In this document: piece by piece, positions 1 through 10,754 of the stretch
Position numbering within the stretch: the first letter of the stretch is position 1
Layout: the number at the start of each line of letters is the position of its first letter
Source: Aricia agestis
Taxonomy: Eukaryota; Arthropoda; Insecta; Lepidoptera; Lycaenidae
Direction: 5' to 3'
Assembly (NCBI RefSeq): GCF_905147365.1
Contig: NC_056409.1
Coordinates: forward strand, 8,871,001 to 8,935,000
Length of the DNA stretch: 64,000 nt
Program-made: the position numbers and the translations under genes
The notes under the pieces: model-generated
What the model saw: the letters and a program-made list of their open reading frames with translations, nothing else
What the model was told of the DNA's origin: nothing
Databases searched by the model: none

Positions 1-61
1 TGATGAGCACCCCTGCTGACTATGGAACAGGTTAGTCGGGCATGATACGGATTCCGGAGTG

Positions 62-1690
62 TTTTTAGGGTTCCGTACCTCAAAAGGAAAAAACGGAACC
101 CTTATAGGATCACTTTGTTGTCCGTCTGTCCGTCCGTCCGTCTGTCAAGACCCTTTTTCTCAGGAACGCGTGGAGGTATGAAGCTGAAATTTATATCAAT
201 TACTCAGGTCTACTGTCCCTTGAAGCTGTGAAAAAATCAAACTTCTAAGCCAACGCAATCAAAAGATACAGCCGTTTATGCCGCAAATTTTCGACACTTG
301 CAAGGGAATCAAAACCTACAGGGTGCTTCCCGTGAACTCAGAATCTTGAAATTTGGTACGAAGCAACGTCTTATAGCATAGATAAAGGAAAAATTACGAA
401 AACCATAAATTTTTAGTTACATCACATAATATATTTTTTTTTAATAATTTTAAACTTACTACCCATTTCCTCATAAACGCGTAGAGGTATTAAATTGAAA
501 TTCATACCAAATACTCAGGTCTATAATACCTTTAAGCTGTAACAAAATCAAACTTCTATGTCAACGCAATCAAAAGAAACAGCAATTTAAGCTGCATATT
601 TTGAAACTCGCAAGTACTCGCAAGGGAATCAAAACCTAAAGGGTACTTCCAGTCGACCTAGAATCTTGAAATTTGGCATGAAGCAACGTTTTATAGCACA
701 CATAAAGGAAAAATTCCGAAAACCTTAAATTTTTAGTTACATTACAAAATATATATTTTTTAATAAATATAAACTTATTACTTTTTTCCTCATGAACGCG
801 TAGAGCTATCAAGTTGAAATTCATATCAAATACTTAGATCTAATTGCCTTTAACCCGTGAAAAAAAAAAAATTCTAAGTCAACGCAAAAACGCAAAACGC
901 AAAAGTACAACCATTGATACCGCATATTTTGAAACTCGCAACTACACGCAAGGGAATTAAAACCTAAAGACCACTTCCCGTTGACATAGAATCTCGAAAT
1001 TTGGTAAGAAGCAATAGCTTACAGCACAGGTAACAGAAAAATTCCGAAAAGCTTAAAATTTTAAGTAGTTATACCACCAAAAAAATTGTGATTGTAAACA
1101 TAATTGTAGTTACAGCAATGACCGCGAGTTATTATACTATTCAATATAGATTTTAGAATGAATCCCCAAAATGGAATTTCCACATATTTTTCATCCATAA
1201 ACATGTTTCCGTTAATAAACAGTAGCACTACACGAAGTTGTACAACTATTGATAACGTTTTTTCGAACTTCAATGTTCAATGTGGTACTATTCATAACTT
1301 TTTCAGTCACCATTTACAGGTCTGGTTCAAATTTAATACTTAATTAATATTTTTGAACCAGATTTCTAAATAGTGACTAAAAAACTTAGTAAATAAATAA
1401 CTTTAATAAAAGAACTTTCACAAGTCTGCTGCAAGGCTAGTATAAGTGTTTCAGTTATATTATAGATAAATGATATGTGTTAATATAAAATAAAGGATTA
1501 CTTAAACGATAAAGAAATCTTTGTCTTAAATTTATGCTCCTCCATCTTTCCCCATTGTAATGTTATGAATTTCATTTTGCAATAAAAATACCATAGTTAT
1601 GACTCGATTGTCGTAATGAACGAACTTTGTAAACCTTGCAGGTTTGTACGGAACCCTCGGTGCGCGAGTCCGACTCGCACTTGGCCGGTT
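62..1690 (+). repeat. Expanded copy of a lepidopteran interspersed repeat (GGTTCCGTACC...CTTGGCCGG family)
   Basis: The copy opens with TTTTTAGGGTTCCGTACC, followed by a run of GTCCGTCTGTCC, and closes with TACGGAACCCTCGGTGCGCG and CTCGCACTTGGCCGG plus a T-run. The same ends occur elsewhere in the window at 47264-47660, 54107-54477 and, inverted, at 29018-29248 and 34876-35830. Those copies are 230-400 bp long, whereas this one is about 1.6 kb because its middle holds three tandem units. There is no coding capacity. The class of the family is not clear from sequence; subterminal GGGTTCCGTAC / GTACGGAACCC form an inverted pair. Confidence 0.7.
151..1075 (+). repeat. Three ~315-bp tandem units inside the repeat
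   Basis: The motif AACGCGTGGAGGTAT and its variants recur at about 165, 476 and 795, giving spacings of 311 and 319 bp. Each unit then repeats the same order of blocks: AAATTCATA-type text, ACTCAGGTCTA, CAACGCAATCAAAAG, CGCAAGGGAATCAAAACCTA, GAATCTTGAAATTTGG and AAATTTTTAGTTACAT. The units have diverged by substitutions and small indels, so the array is not recent. Confidence 0.75.
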
Positions 1691-1763
1691 TTTTTTTTAT
1701 TTTGAGAACTTTGTATTATCCCGCAGGCAATTTAGCTATTTACACGCTATTGCCTTTCCAATA

Positions 1764-3347
1764 TCAAATCTCAATATTATTATGTAATACAAAATCAGCT
1801 AATATTTGATATATAATATATTTTCTAGAATGCAATAAACAAATAACTGAAGTAGGAAAAGGAATTTTATTCTTTAACAATGAATCAAGGAAATGGGAAC
1901 GGTTGTAAAGAGGACAAGAAAAGAATATATGGTTGACATCCCCAACCTCAGCACCACAGGCACAAGAGGGATTGTTAATTATATTAAGTCTAGCAAGATG
2001 GTCTGGCGAGCAAGTATGGCCAAGTCTTAATCGTGATATGATACTACTACATTTTCTATTGAAATTCATACTATAAAACCATGGTTTTGATACAATTTCG
2101 GATTGAATACTATAGAAATGTGCTCCTTTTTGTTTATGACTTTGATCAAATGACGATTTCCATGACGTCTCTAAATGAATTTTGGGTAAAGTTAATAAAT
2201 CAGGGTAGTAGATTTTGTATGGATTTAAGTCGCCACACTCATTGGCAAGAGAATCCGCTCTAACGTTTCCTTCTATTCCACAATGACTAGGGATCCAAGC
2301 AAATGAAACTGAAGTACCTTTCTTGGTAACATCTGTTAATAACTGTCTTATATCGAATATAACAGGATGTTGTTGTTTAATTTTAAATGGATTCTTGTTA
2401 AGAGCTTGAATAGAACTTAGAGAGTCTGTAAAAATTATAGATTTTTTAAGTTTGGCTAATAAAATATATTCTAAAGCTTTTAAGATCCCTAAGCATTCTC
2501 CAGAGAATACGGTACATTCGGGAGGGAGTTTAATTTTTTGGACAATATTGTACTGGGAATGGAATACACCTACACCAACATGGCCATTAATATTACTTTT
2601 AGAAGCATCTGTAAAGATATAATGATGATCTTTAAATTGTGTATTAATTATATCATTAAATATTTCATTGGCCCTCAAAGAGTTCTTCTCTATATTAATG
2701 GTCAGAATATTTGGAGCGGACACAAGAGCCCCATAAGAAGAAGAAAAAATCGGTAATTTAGAAGAAGAATGAATAGGTGCAGTAAGAGATTTAAATTTAA
2801 AATAGCTCACAATTAAACACGGGGTTTGTTTATTTAACCAGTATGAATTTTCGGAAATATGATAGGAAAGCGTTTGAAGCTTCGCAATAATAGGATGATC
2901 ATAAAGCTGAAGGCATCGAAAGAGATATTTGTCGGATAAATATTGACGGCGTAAATGTAAAGGAGGATCATAACATTCAACCTGCAAAGCGTTGATTGGA
3001 CTAGATTTCATTGCTCCACATATAATTCTGAGGCATTTACTTTGGATTTTGTCTAAAGATTTAAATCCTGATACACGTCCAGGCTCCAAAAGGAAAGAGC
3101 CATATTCTGATATGCTGCGAATCAAAGCATTATAAACTAATTTTAGATAAAATGGATGGGCACTCCACCATACGCCTGCTAGACATCTGATGATATTTAC
3201 ATTTTTTTCGCATCTACTTACAACATAATCACAATGTGGAATTCCGGAAAGCTTTTCATCCAGGATGACACCTAAAAATTTATGATGTTTTTTTTGTGAA
3301 ATGATAATGTTATCAAAAAATACTCTAACTTGAGGAGTTACGCGCAT
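1764..3347 (-). pseudogene. LINE ORF2, segment 3: RT thumb, RNase H and C-terminal Cys-rich domain
   Basis: 527 codons with no internal stop. The first ~140 residues are the post-palm part of the RT (FLGVILDEKLS, then the connection region). An RNase H domain follows at about residues 243-370 with the full acidic set: D247 (FTDAS), E284 (FSGECLGI), D308 (FTDSLS) and D365 (NVRADSLA). Beyond it is a CSPDHL...CACG...HIFFSCP cluster, a CCHH-like putative zinc finger common at the end of such ORF2 proteins. RNase H degrades the RNA template after first-strand synthesis. The Met at the start is an artefact of the frame change at about 3340. Confidence 0.85.
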
Positions 3348-4430
3348 TCGATTTTAGTTGGGGATAAATCTAGGCCGTGGTTGTCCAACCAACGCTTAAG
3401 AAAATGCAAGGCTCTTGTTAGCTTAGCGGAAGCATCATCAACATTATTCCCTACAACATATAAGGTCAGATCATCCGCATACTGCGAAACATCAACATCC
3501 AACAACGCTGCAATGGCCAATTCTAAATCATAAGTATATATGTCATATAACAGAGGGCTCAAAACTAAGCCTTGTGGTAAACCTTTGGTAACAATTCTTA
3601 TGTATTTACGGCCAATATTATAGAAAATAATAGATCTATCAGTTAACAGGTTTATAATAAATGAAATAATTTTTTTAGGAATTTTTAGACGTCTTAGTTT
3701 CTGTTTCAATATTGATATAATAACACTATCATATGCATTAGAAAGATCTAAAAAGGCCGAAAGAACGAATTTATTTGCACTGAAAGCTAATCTTATGTCG
3801 GTGGTAAAAGTACTTAAGTTGTCATATGTACTTTTATTACGCCGAAAACCGTATTGAGATGAAGAAAGCAGGCAGTTACTTTCAACGAACCACTCCAGGC
3901 GGTTTTTGACTAAATGTTCAATTATTTTTAGAAGAACAGACGAGAGGGCTATTGGACGATATGAAGATGATAGGGAAGGATCTTTGTTTGGTTTCAAAAT
4001 GGGTAACACTAGTTGACATTTCCACTCTGATGGAATATTGCCAGATTCAAAAATTGAGTTAATGATTCTAAGATAAACTGATAAACTGTTTTCGTTTAGA
4101 TGAGAAATAAATGAATAATAAATACCATCAGGCCCAGGAAAGGAATCCGATACATACGAAAGTACATTTTTTAATTCGGCCATGGTAAAGGAGGAATTTA
4201 ATTCTGAAGACTCTTCATTTTCATCTATTGTACTATTGTTATGAAATAGGTTAGGAAGATTGACTGTAGGAGGAGCAAGCTTGTCAAGAAAATCATTTGC
4301 AATAGAACTAGGAAGAGAAACAGAATGAGAAGTATTGCATGCAGATTTGAACCTCCTAATATTTTGCCAAACAACAGTTGGAGGAGAATTCGGGGACAGA
4401 GAGGAGCAAAACTTTTGCCAACTTTCAGAT
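3338..4430 (-). pseudogene. LINE ORF2, segment 2: reverse transcriptase
   Basis: The Met-initiated part (4183-3338) is 281 codons, but the frame is open back to the indel at about 4430 and continues the endonuclease-RT linker. RT landmarks: a PDG motif and SYRPIAL near the start, QYGFR and KST in the fingers, motif A with catalytic Asp (FLDLSNAYD, D146), motif B GLPQG at 201-205 and motif C YADD at 235-238. All catalytic Asp residues are present. The frame ends at 3338 where a GCGC dinucleotide appears to have been gained (or one base lost), after which the RNase H segment continues in another frame. Function: copying element RNA into DNA at the nicked target. Confidence 0.87.
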
Positions 4431-5447
4431 TTTTTTCTTTTTGAAAAGTAATTTGGTGCTATTTATAATGTTTTTCAATGTCCAATAATTTTCAAGAGAC
4501 ATATTTGTACTATACATTCTTTCAGCTTTCTTTCTCCTTTTTACAGCTTCCGTACACTCTTTATCCCACCACGGTGGGCTGGGAATGGAAGATGATTCAT
4601 TTTTTATTGGAAAAACTTCATTAGCACTTTCTATCAAGACATCTGTAAAAACGAGAGCATCAATAGAGTCATCTTCATTTGGAAATATCTGTGACAGTTT
4701 TACATCAACTTTACTACTGAATTTCTTCCAACATTTATCGGTGACATTATTGAGGTTATACCTGGGAAATAATCTGACATTTTGAATAGGAGCCTGAGAA
4801 TTATCAAAAGGAGAGGTAGTTAATATGGGGAAGTGATCGCTTCCAAAAGTGGATGATAGAACCGAAGATGTTAATTGTGTTACAAACTGTGGGGAGCAAA
4901 TAGTCAAATCAACAACGCTTTTGCCTTCTGTTGGACTAGTGCGCCTTGTGGGCTCACCAGAATTTATAACACATAGATTATTCAGATCTAAAACACTTAG
5001 CAGCTTGTTACCATAACTATTAGTAATGGAGCTTCCCCATGACTGGTGATGACAATTAAAGTCACCTGTTATAATTAAAGGTCTTGGTAAAGAGCTTAAA
5101 ATGTTATTAAATTCATTTAAAATATTAATAGAGGCATGGGAAATATATACAGAGACAAAACATATATTATTTACACTAATTGCTATAATAGATAGCTCTG
5201 AACTATGTACAGGGATATCAATAAGGCTAAAAGGGTAGTTTTTCTCAAGGAGAAAGGCTACACCACCATAGCCGTCTAACCTATCTTCTCTAATTGTATT
5301 ATAATTCTTAAATCTAAAAGTATTACTTGGCCTAAGCCAAGTTTCTGAGAAAGAAAATAAAAAAGGATTATAATTTCTTAATAAATAAGCTATGTCACTT
5401 TTTTTATTAACTACGCTTCGAGCGTTCCACTGAATGATCTGGGCCAT
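4425..5447 (-). pseudogene. LINE ORF2, segment 1: APE-type endonuclease
   Basis: 340-codon open stretch starting MAQIIQWNARS. This is the apurinic/apyrimidinic-like endonuclease that nicks the target for reverse transcription. Visible catalytic landmarks are N8 in the WNARS motif, E35 in FSETWL, GDFNCHH at 128-134 and the terminal SDH at 203-205; these are the expected acidic and His residues, so the domain looks intact. The stretch stops early because a homopolymer run (plus-strand T-run 4430-4436) carries one extra base. Reading continues in the next frame straight into the RT region, so the break is a single-base indel (or a sequencing error), not a natural stop. Upstream it overlaps ORF1 by 41 bp. 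Confidence 0.85.
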
Positions 5448-6906
5448 ATTGTAGAATATTAATTATACATTGTATTAAAGGGGCAACGATGGACGGTATA
5501 TTATTGTTCTGTGAGTGGGTTTGTAATAATGATATTACATCTGTAAGTGAAGAAAGTTCATTCTTGTAATTGTTTATTATACCTTTATTGTATTCATGTA
5601 CTGGTGTTGTGTTTTTTTCTAAATTATCAAAAGAAAACTCTTTTACCACATTGTTATGGGCAATTTTATCATAACCTTTCATTGGTCTATAAGGAGCACG
5701 AGGCTTAGCAACTACAGTTTTTTTGTATGATCTATTATCAGATGAACTATTATTATTATTAGTAGATAAATTAAATTTAGGAGTGGATAGTGTATCTGAA
5801 TAAGATTTATACGAGGAAGGAATTTCTTTATTGGCCTCTGCATAAGAGACACAATGTTCAGCCATGTGTATTTTTATAGATTTTTGCCTATTAAACTCTA
5901 GGCATATTTTGTTATTACCCATATGATGGCCAGAACATAAGCAACAGAAATATTCATGCTCATTAACACTACAAGAATCCATATCATGTTCCTGACCGCA
6001 CTTGATACACCGTGATTTTGACCTACACTGAGCTTTGGTATGTCCATACCGACAACATTTGAAGCATTGTATAGTGGGAAAGATGTAGAGCTCAACTGGT
6101 AGTGAATTATAACAAATAAAAACTCTTTTTGGCAGAACCCTACCATCAAAGTATACAACAACTGACTGAGTCGGTTTCCATACAGGAGAACCCTCCACCA
6201 TTGTCTTATAATTTAAGCGTCTGACCTTTACAACTTTACCACTACCGGTAGGTGTAGAAATGTTATTTATTATTTCCTCAGGTGACCATTCAACTGGTAT
6301 ACCCCTCACAATACCTATTCTAACGACATTAAAAGATGGTATAAAAGCTTCATAATTATTGTCAGCGAGTATTGAATTATTAATAAATGTATTAGCATCT
6401 TTGTAATTTTGAAATGAAACAGAAATTCTGTTCCGACCAATTTTTTTTAGAGAGCCATTAATAATATTATAAATGTTATTTTTAATTAAAAAGTCACCAA
6501 AGGTGATGGGGTGTAGTTGCGTACCATCAGAGACATTTTTTGTAACTTTTTGTACATGAATTAAATAAGGGGAAACATCATTTTCATTATATAAATTTCT
6601 GCCAATATGTTTTCTTTCTGTCTCAGGTGCTGAGGCTGAGGATACACGCATGCTAGCAGAATTATCCTTTTCAAGTATACACTTACAATTAATACGATTT
6701 CCCGCGCTATCTCTAGTTACTTTGTTACATTGTTTGCACGTCAGCTCGTCAGTAAAATCATTACGAGATCGTTTGTACGTTCTTTGACTTATTGACTCTT
6801 CTGTGTCCATATTATTGGACTCATCAAAATCCAACGTAACAAAATAACCGGGCTGTGGAATTGGGCCACAAAAAATCCCGCCTCCGGGATCCGGAGGTCG
6901 ATTCAT
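5407..6906 (-). CDS. LINE ORF1, Gag-like nucleic-acid-binding protein (499 aa)
   Basis: Uninterrupted 499-codon ORF. The N-terminal region has a small Cys cluster (residues 57-76, CKQC...CKC). Residues about 190-280 are an RRM-like or PRE-type stretch of the kind that precedes the knuckles in Jockey- and I-type ORF1 proteins. Three zinc knuckles follow: CFKCCRYGHTKAQC at 281-294, C300-C312 and C321-C335. Such proteins coat the element RNA and form the ribonucleoprotein used in target-primed reverse transcription. The C-terminus is Ser/Asn-rich and basic. The stop lies 41 bp past the ORF2 start, in a different frame, so ORF2 would need reinitiation or a frameshift. The first Met is the natural start, but the exact start is not proven. 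Confidence 0.85.
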   Translation of the reverse strand: MNRPPDPGGGIFCGPIPQPGYFVTLDFDESNNMDTEESISQRTYKRSRNDFTDELTCKQCNKVTRDSAGNRINCKCILEKDNSASMRVSSASAPETERKHIGRNLYNENDVSPYLIHVQKVTKNVSDGTQLHPITFGDFLIKNNIYNIINGSLKKIGRNRISVSFQNYKDANTFINNSILADNNYEAFIPSFNVVRIGIVRGIPVEWSPEEIINNISTPTGSGKVVKVRRLNYKTMVEGSPVWKPTQSVVVYFDGRVLPKRVFICYNSLPVELYIFPTIQCFKCCRYGHTKAQCRSKSRCIKCGQEHDMDSCSVNEHEYFCCLCSGHHMGNNKICLEFNRQKSIKIHMAEHCVSYAEANKEIPSSYKSYSDTLSTPKFNLSTNNNNSSSDNRSYKKTVVAKPRAPYRPMKGYDKIAHNNVVKEFSFDNLEKNTTPVHEYNKGIINNYKNELSSLTDVISLLQTHSQNNNIPSIVAPLIQCIINILQYGPDHSVERSKRS

Positions 6907-7263
6907 AGTACAAAAATAAATACACTTACCGAGAAGAAAATATAAAATAAACTAGAAAGATAATTAAAACTAAATATTTACAAAAATATGTACAATATTC
7001 CCGCACTGAACACTAATAAACAAATAAAATTTGAGAATTAAGAAAAACACGACCGCCCGCGTTCGAGTTTCCCGCCGTTCCTATCTCATATTTGTAAATA
7101 GTTGTATCATCTGACAGCTGACAGCTTAGGCTGACAGCGTCAGATAAATGTCAGTTGCGCTATGGCAGCTATTCTTCGTCTTCTCCTTCCACTGTTTTTT
7201 TTTTTGAGTGTTTTGTAATTTGCCAAAGTGATATGTCATAAATTCATATTAATATTATTATGA

Positions 7264-7499
7264 CTAGCTTTTGCCCGCGGCTTCGCTCGCGTGGAATTCG
7301 AAAATCGTGTACAATACGAATATTCTTGCAAATCTCCTTTAGAAACATGATGTTTTTCCAAGACCAAAAGTAGCCTATGTTACTCTCTATCCTTTCAACT
7401 AAGTCGATGCCAAAAATCAAGTCAGTTGGTTGCTTCGTTAGGCTGCGAAGAAAAGACAAACAAACAAATACACTTTCGCATTTATAATATTAGTATGGA
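7264..7499 (-). mobile_element. Helitron-like non-autonomous element
   Basis: On the minus strand it begins A|TCCATACTAATATTATAAA and ends GAAGCCGCGGGCAAAAG CTAG|T. A 5' TC, a 3' CTAG preceded by a GC-rich palindrome, and insertion between A and T with no target duplication are Helitron hallmarks. At 236 bp it is far too short to encode a Rep/helicase. Similar ends recur at several places in this window. Confidence 0.6.
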
Positions 7500-7546
7500 T
7501 AGCTGTTTCCCGTAGGCGTTACCATAGTATAATAACGGAAATAGAT

Positions 7547-7633
7547 AATTCTCTCCTTTTTATGGTCCCTTACTCAAATGGTAAAAAACGGAACCCGATT
7601 ACAAAGATATAATATCAGCCTGTCCGTCTGTCC
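7547..7633 (+). repeat. Fragment of the GGTTCCGTACC repeat
   Basis: Contains a GGTCCCTTACTCAAATGG head, AAAAACGGAACCCGAT and CCTGTCCGTCTGTCC, matching the first ~90 bp of the repeat family. It is cut off where the 208-bp tandem array begins. Confidence 0.5.
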
Positions 7634-8692
7634 ATATCCAGGCAAAGCCTCCCTCATATTAATCAAATGACACTCGAAATCTGTATGTTTCACTATTAAT
7701 TAATAACTTAGTTTGTTTCTAAGGAATAAGAATTAACTCAACACTAACGACGCAACATGTTTTTGCTTGGCAACATTACCAGGAGGGGGGGGGGGGGGTA
7801 TGGGGGGGGGTAGCCCCCCCCCAATTAGCGGCCGGAGGCAAAGCCTCCCGCATGTTAATCAAATATCAAATGACACTCAAAATCTGTATGTAAAGTTTTG
7901 GTTAGATTAATTTCACTTTTAATAAATAACTTACTTTGATTCTAAAGAAGGAGAAGTAAAACTCAACATTAGTGTTAGCGACGTTAGCGACGCAACACCA
8001 TTTTGCTTAGCAACATTACCAGGAGGGGGGGGCTTGTGGGGGCGCAGCCCCCCAAGTATGGGCAGGGGCAAAGCCTCCCGCATATTAATCAAACGACACG
8101 CAAAATCTGCATGTTTAGTTTTGGTTAGATTAATTTCACTTTTAATAAATAACTTACTTTGGTTCTAAAGAAGGAGAAGTAAAACTCAACACTAACGACG
8201 CAACACCATTTTGCTTAGCAACATTACCAGGAGGGGGGAGTTTGGGTGGCCCAGCCCCCCCAAGTATGGGCAGGGACAAAGCCTCCCGCATATTAATCAA
8301 ACGACACGCAAAATCTGCATGTTTAGTTTTGGTTAGATTAATTTCACTTTTAATAAGTAACTTACTTTGATTCTAAAGAAGGAGGAGTAAAACTCAACAC
8401 TAACGACGCAACACCATTTTGCTTAGCAACATTACCAGGAGGGGGGGTTTGAAGGGGCGCAGCCCCCCCCAAGTAAGGGCAGGGGCAAAGCCTCCCGCAT
8501 ATTAATCAAACGACACGCAAAATCTGCATGTTTAGTTTTGGTTAGATTAATTTCACTTTTAATAAGTAACTTACTTTGATTCTAAAGAAGGAGGAGTAAA
8601 ACTCAACACTAACGACGCAACACCATTTTGCTTAGCAACATTACCAGGAGGGGGGGCTTGGGGGGGCTGCGCCCGCAAAGCCCCCCCCCCCC
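7634..8692 (+). repeat. Five-unit ~208-bp G-rich tandem array
   Basis: GGCAAAGCCTCCC-type text recurs at about 7641, 7837, 8067, 8275 and 8484 (spacings 196, 230, 208, 209). Each unit carries ATTAATCAAA, AAAATCTGCATG, GTTAGATTAATTTCAC, ACTCAACACTAACGACGCAA and GCAACATTACCAGG, then a long G-run, a CGCAG-type loop and a C-run that can pair into a strong hairpin. Units 3-5 are nearly identical, so amplification is recent. G-runs reach about 14 bases near 7785. A partial sixth unit (about 8699-8780) follows. No protein is encoded. Confidence 0.8.
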
Positions 8693-8849
8693 CACCTGGT
8701 CTCAACTCAACACTAACGACGCAACATGTTTTTGCTTGGCAACATTACCAGGTGGGGGGGGGGATTGGGGCGGCGCAGATGCTAAGTTTGAATATCAGCA
8801 AAACCGTATTCAAATCGGATCAGTAGTTTTCGTGTTAAAGAAAAAAGTT

Positions 8850-10590
8850 TTATACAAAATCTTGCCCCCTCTCTTGTCGGTTCGTTCTGGACACAGCACC
8901 GTTTCCGCCCTCTTAAATATCACTGATGACATTCGGTGGGCCATGGAAAATAAATCCCTTACCGCCCTTGTACTTCTCGATTTTAGTAGTGCCTTTAATT
9001 CTATCGATTTTGATATTCTTCTCGGTATGTTACGGTCTCTAAATTTGTTCCCTTCCGTCCTGTCCTGGTTTAACTCCTATCTTAGGGGTCGGTCGCAGAG
9101 AGTTACGATCAACAATAATTGCTCTGATTGGTCAGATCTCGATGCGGGTGTCCCTCAAGGCGGAGTACTTTCCCCGCTTCTTTTTTCCATCTTCATAAAC
9201 TTTATTGTAAAAATACTAGTGTGTAAATTCCATCTTTATGCAGATGATTTGCAAATATACCAGCATTTCACCATACCCAATGCAGCTTCCGCCATTGCTC
9301 TTATTAATGATGACCTTAGACGTATATGTGAATGGGCGCAGTCTTTTGGTCTACTCGTAAATCCCACTAAAACTAAGGCACTGTTAATGGGCAGTAAGCG
9401 GATGCTAGCTCTGCTTGATAAAGCTACTCTTCCTCCAATTATATTGAACGGCACCACGATACCTTTCTCCGACACTGCTAAAAACCTAGGAGTTATTTTT
9501 GATGAACATCTGTCATGGAATTCCAATGTGAGCAACGTTAGTCGTAAAGTTTATCACACCTTGCATTCACTCAAATTGCTGCAAAAGTTTCTACCAACTC
9601 CTACTAAGATCTTATTAGCGCAGACCCTTATCCAACCCATTATTGATTATGCAGATGTTTGTTATTTAGACGCGAATGAAGATATTTTAAACAAGTTGGA
9701 ACGACTGCAAAATCTTTCGATACGTTTCATTTTTGGCCTTAAGAAGTATGATCACGTGTCCGAATTTAGAAAGCAACTGCAGTGGCTCCCTATTCGCTTG
9801 CGTAGAAATTATCGTATACTGTGTTTCCTATTTAATATTTTATTAAGTCCTACATCCCCTTCCTATCTGAAAGAGCGCTTCTCCTTTCCCAACTTACAAA
9901 ATCCGTCCTGTCGATCCTTTAGACGCACCCTTTTAGATATCCCTCCTCATCGTACTGACTTCTTTGCATACTCCTTCACTAATTATGCTGCTAAACTTTG
10001 GAATTCCTTGCCAAGTCAAATACGTGAATTTAAAACTCTTGCACTTTTTAAGAGAAGACTGCATGAGCACTATTTAAGCTTCACCTAACAATGTCACCTC
10101 AATCAAACCCCTAAAATTTTATTTATGTAATATATATAATAATATATATTATATGTATATGTATTTGAATATATATATATATATATATTTACATATTTGT
10201 GTGTTTGTAAATTTTAAAATATTTGTTTCTATAATATTTTATTTATATATAAGTACTTAATATGTAAGTAGGTACGTAATTATAATTATAGATTAGTATT
10301 ACATTTATATATTTATATTTTATTTTTATATAATTTGTTATCATATAGTTTTCTGTTAATTTGCGTAGGTATTTATAATAATTGTTATTTTTATATAGAC
10401 TCAATTGTTGTGTGCACTGATTTTTGTTACCTGTTTTCTAAATTTCCTGTAACAGGTCTACTGGAAGAGATTCCAATCGGAATAAGTAGTACCTTTGTAC
10501 TGAAATGTATTTCTAGTTTTAAGACTTTCACTGTAAACATTTTTGTGTACATAAATTATTAAAATAAATAAAATAAAAATAAAACATATA
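8850..10590 (+). mobile_element. 5'-truncated LINE (Jockey/CR1-like group)
   Basis: Begins abruptly within the reverse-transcriptase domain, runs through the ORF stop at 10088, and continues through an AT-rich 3' UTR to an A-rich tail (AAATAAATAAAATAAAAATA) at about 10558-10585. 5' truncation is the usual outcome of incomplete target-primed reverse transcription. The ORF is otherwise open. The left junction is with the G-rich tandem array plus about 90 bp of other repeat sequence. Confidence 0.75.
8865..10088 (+). pseudogene. LINE reverse transcriptase, N-terminally truncated
   Basis: About 407 codons of RT homology in an ORF that formally opens at 8628 in the tandem array. The ~79 codons before 8865 are translated repeat sequence and not part of the protein. 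Landmarks: GHSTVSALL in the fingers, motif A LVLLDFSSAF with its catalytic Asp at 8979-8981, motif B GVPQGGVLSPLLF, and motif C YADDLQIY (YADD at 9237-9248). The C-terminal region (LWNSLP...FKRRL) is typical of the Jockey/CR1/L2 group. In motif A the usual second Asp (AFD) reads AFN. The endonuclease and everything upstream are missing, so it cannot move on its own. No internal stop or frameshift is seen. Confidence 0.85.
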
Positions 10591-10622
10591 TTTTTTGGGT
10601 ATAATCAGCCTTAGCGGGCCGC

Positions 10623-10754
10623 TCAATGTGTAGGTTTAGTGTAATATCCAGGATCATTTTCCATAGTCATAAGAATGAGATTGGCTTGTAATAGATTTTG
10701 GTAGGCATCTAAACGAACAGCCGCTGAACTCTGAGGCGTGCTAAATTGTACCAT
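10623..10754 (-). CDS. Unrecognised 43-aa ORF, possible exon or relic
   Basis: A short ORF on the minus strand begins MVQFSTPQSSAAVRLDAYQN and ends ENDPGYYTKPTH before a TGA. Unlike most chance ORFs here it is not dominated by AT-rich codons (Lys, Asn, Ile, Phe). An in-frame stop lies a few codons upstream of the Met, and I see no clear splice acceptor. It sits just beyond the tail of the LINE at 8850-10590. It could be a small gene, a piece of a host exon, or a relic of an older element; I do not recognise the family. Confidence 0.2.
   Translation of the reverse strand: MVQFSTPQSSAAVRLDAYQNLLQANLILMTMENDPGYYTKPTH

Larger units (their letters stand above)
1691..7190 (-). mobile_element. Near full-length non-LTR retrotransposon, I-like group (LINE)
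   Basis: On the minus strand the order is 5' leader (about 6907-7190), ORF1, a 41-bp overlap, then ORF2 with endonuclease, reverse transcriptase, RNase H and a cysteine-rich tail, ending at a poly-T tract (poly-A on the element strand) near 1691-1700. An RNase H domain after the RT is known in the I, R1/LOA and Tad groups; together with the zinc-knuckle ORF1 this favours an I-like element. ORF2 is interrupted only twice, by very small indels, so the copy looks fairly young. It lies directly against the end of the GGTTCCGTACC repeat. The exact 5' end is unclear and I found no convincing target duplication. Confidence 0.85.

Noticed and set aside
1691..7190. Target duplication for the I-like LINE
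   Set aside because: The T-run at the 3' end abuts another repeat's T-run and the 5' end is unclear; no convincing direct repeat was found.
8628..8864. N-terminal part of the 486-aa LINE ORF
   Set aside because: Reads through the G-rich tandem array and a junction sequence; RT homology starts near 8865.
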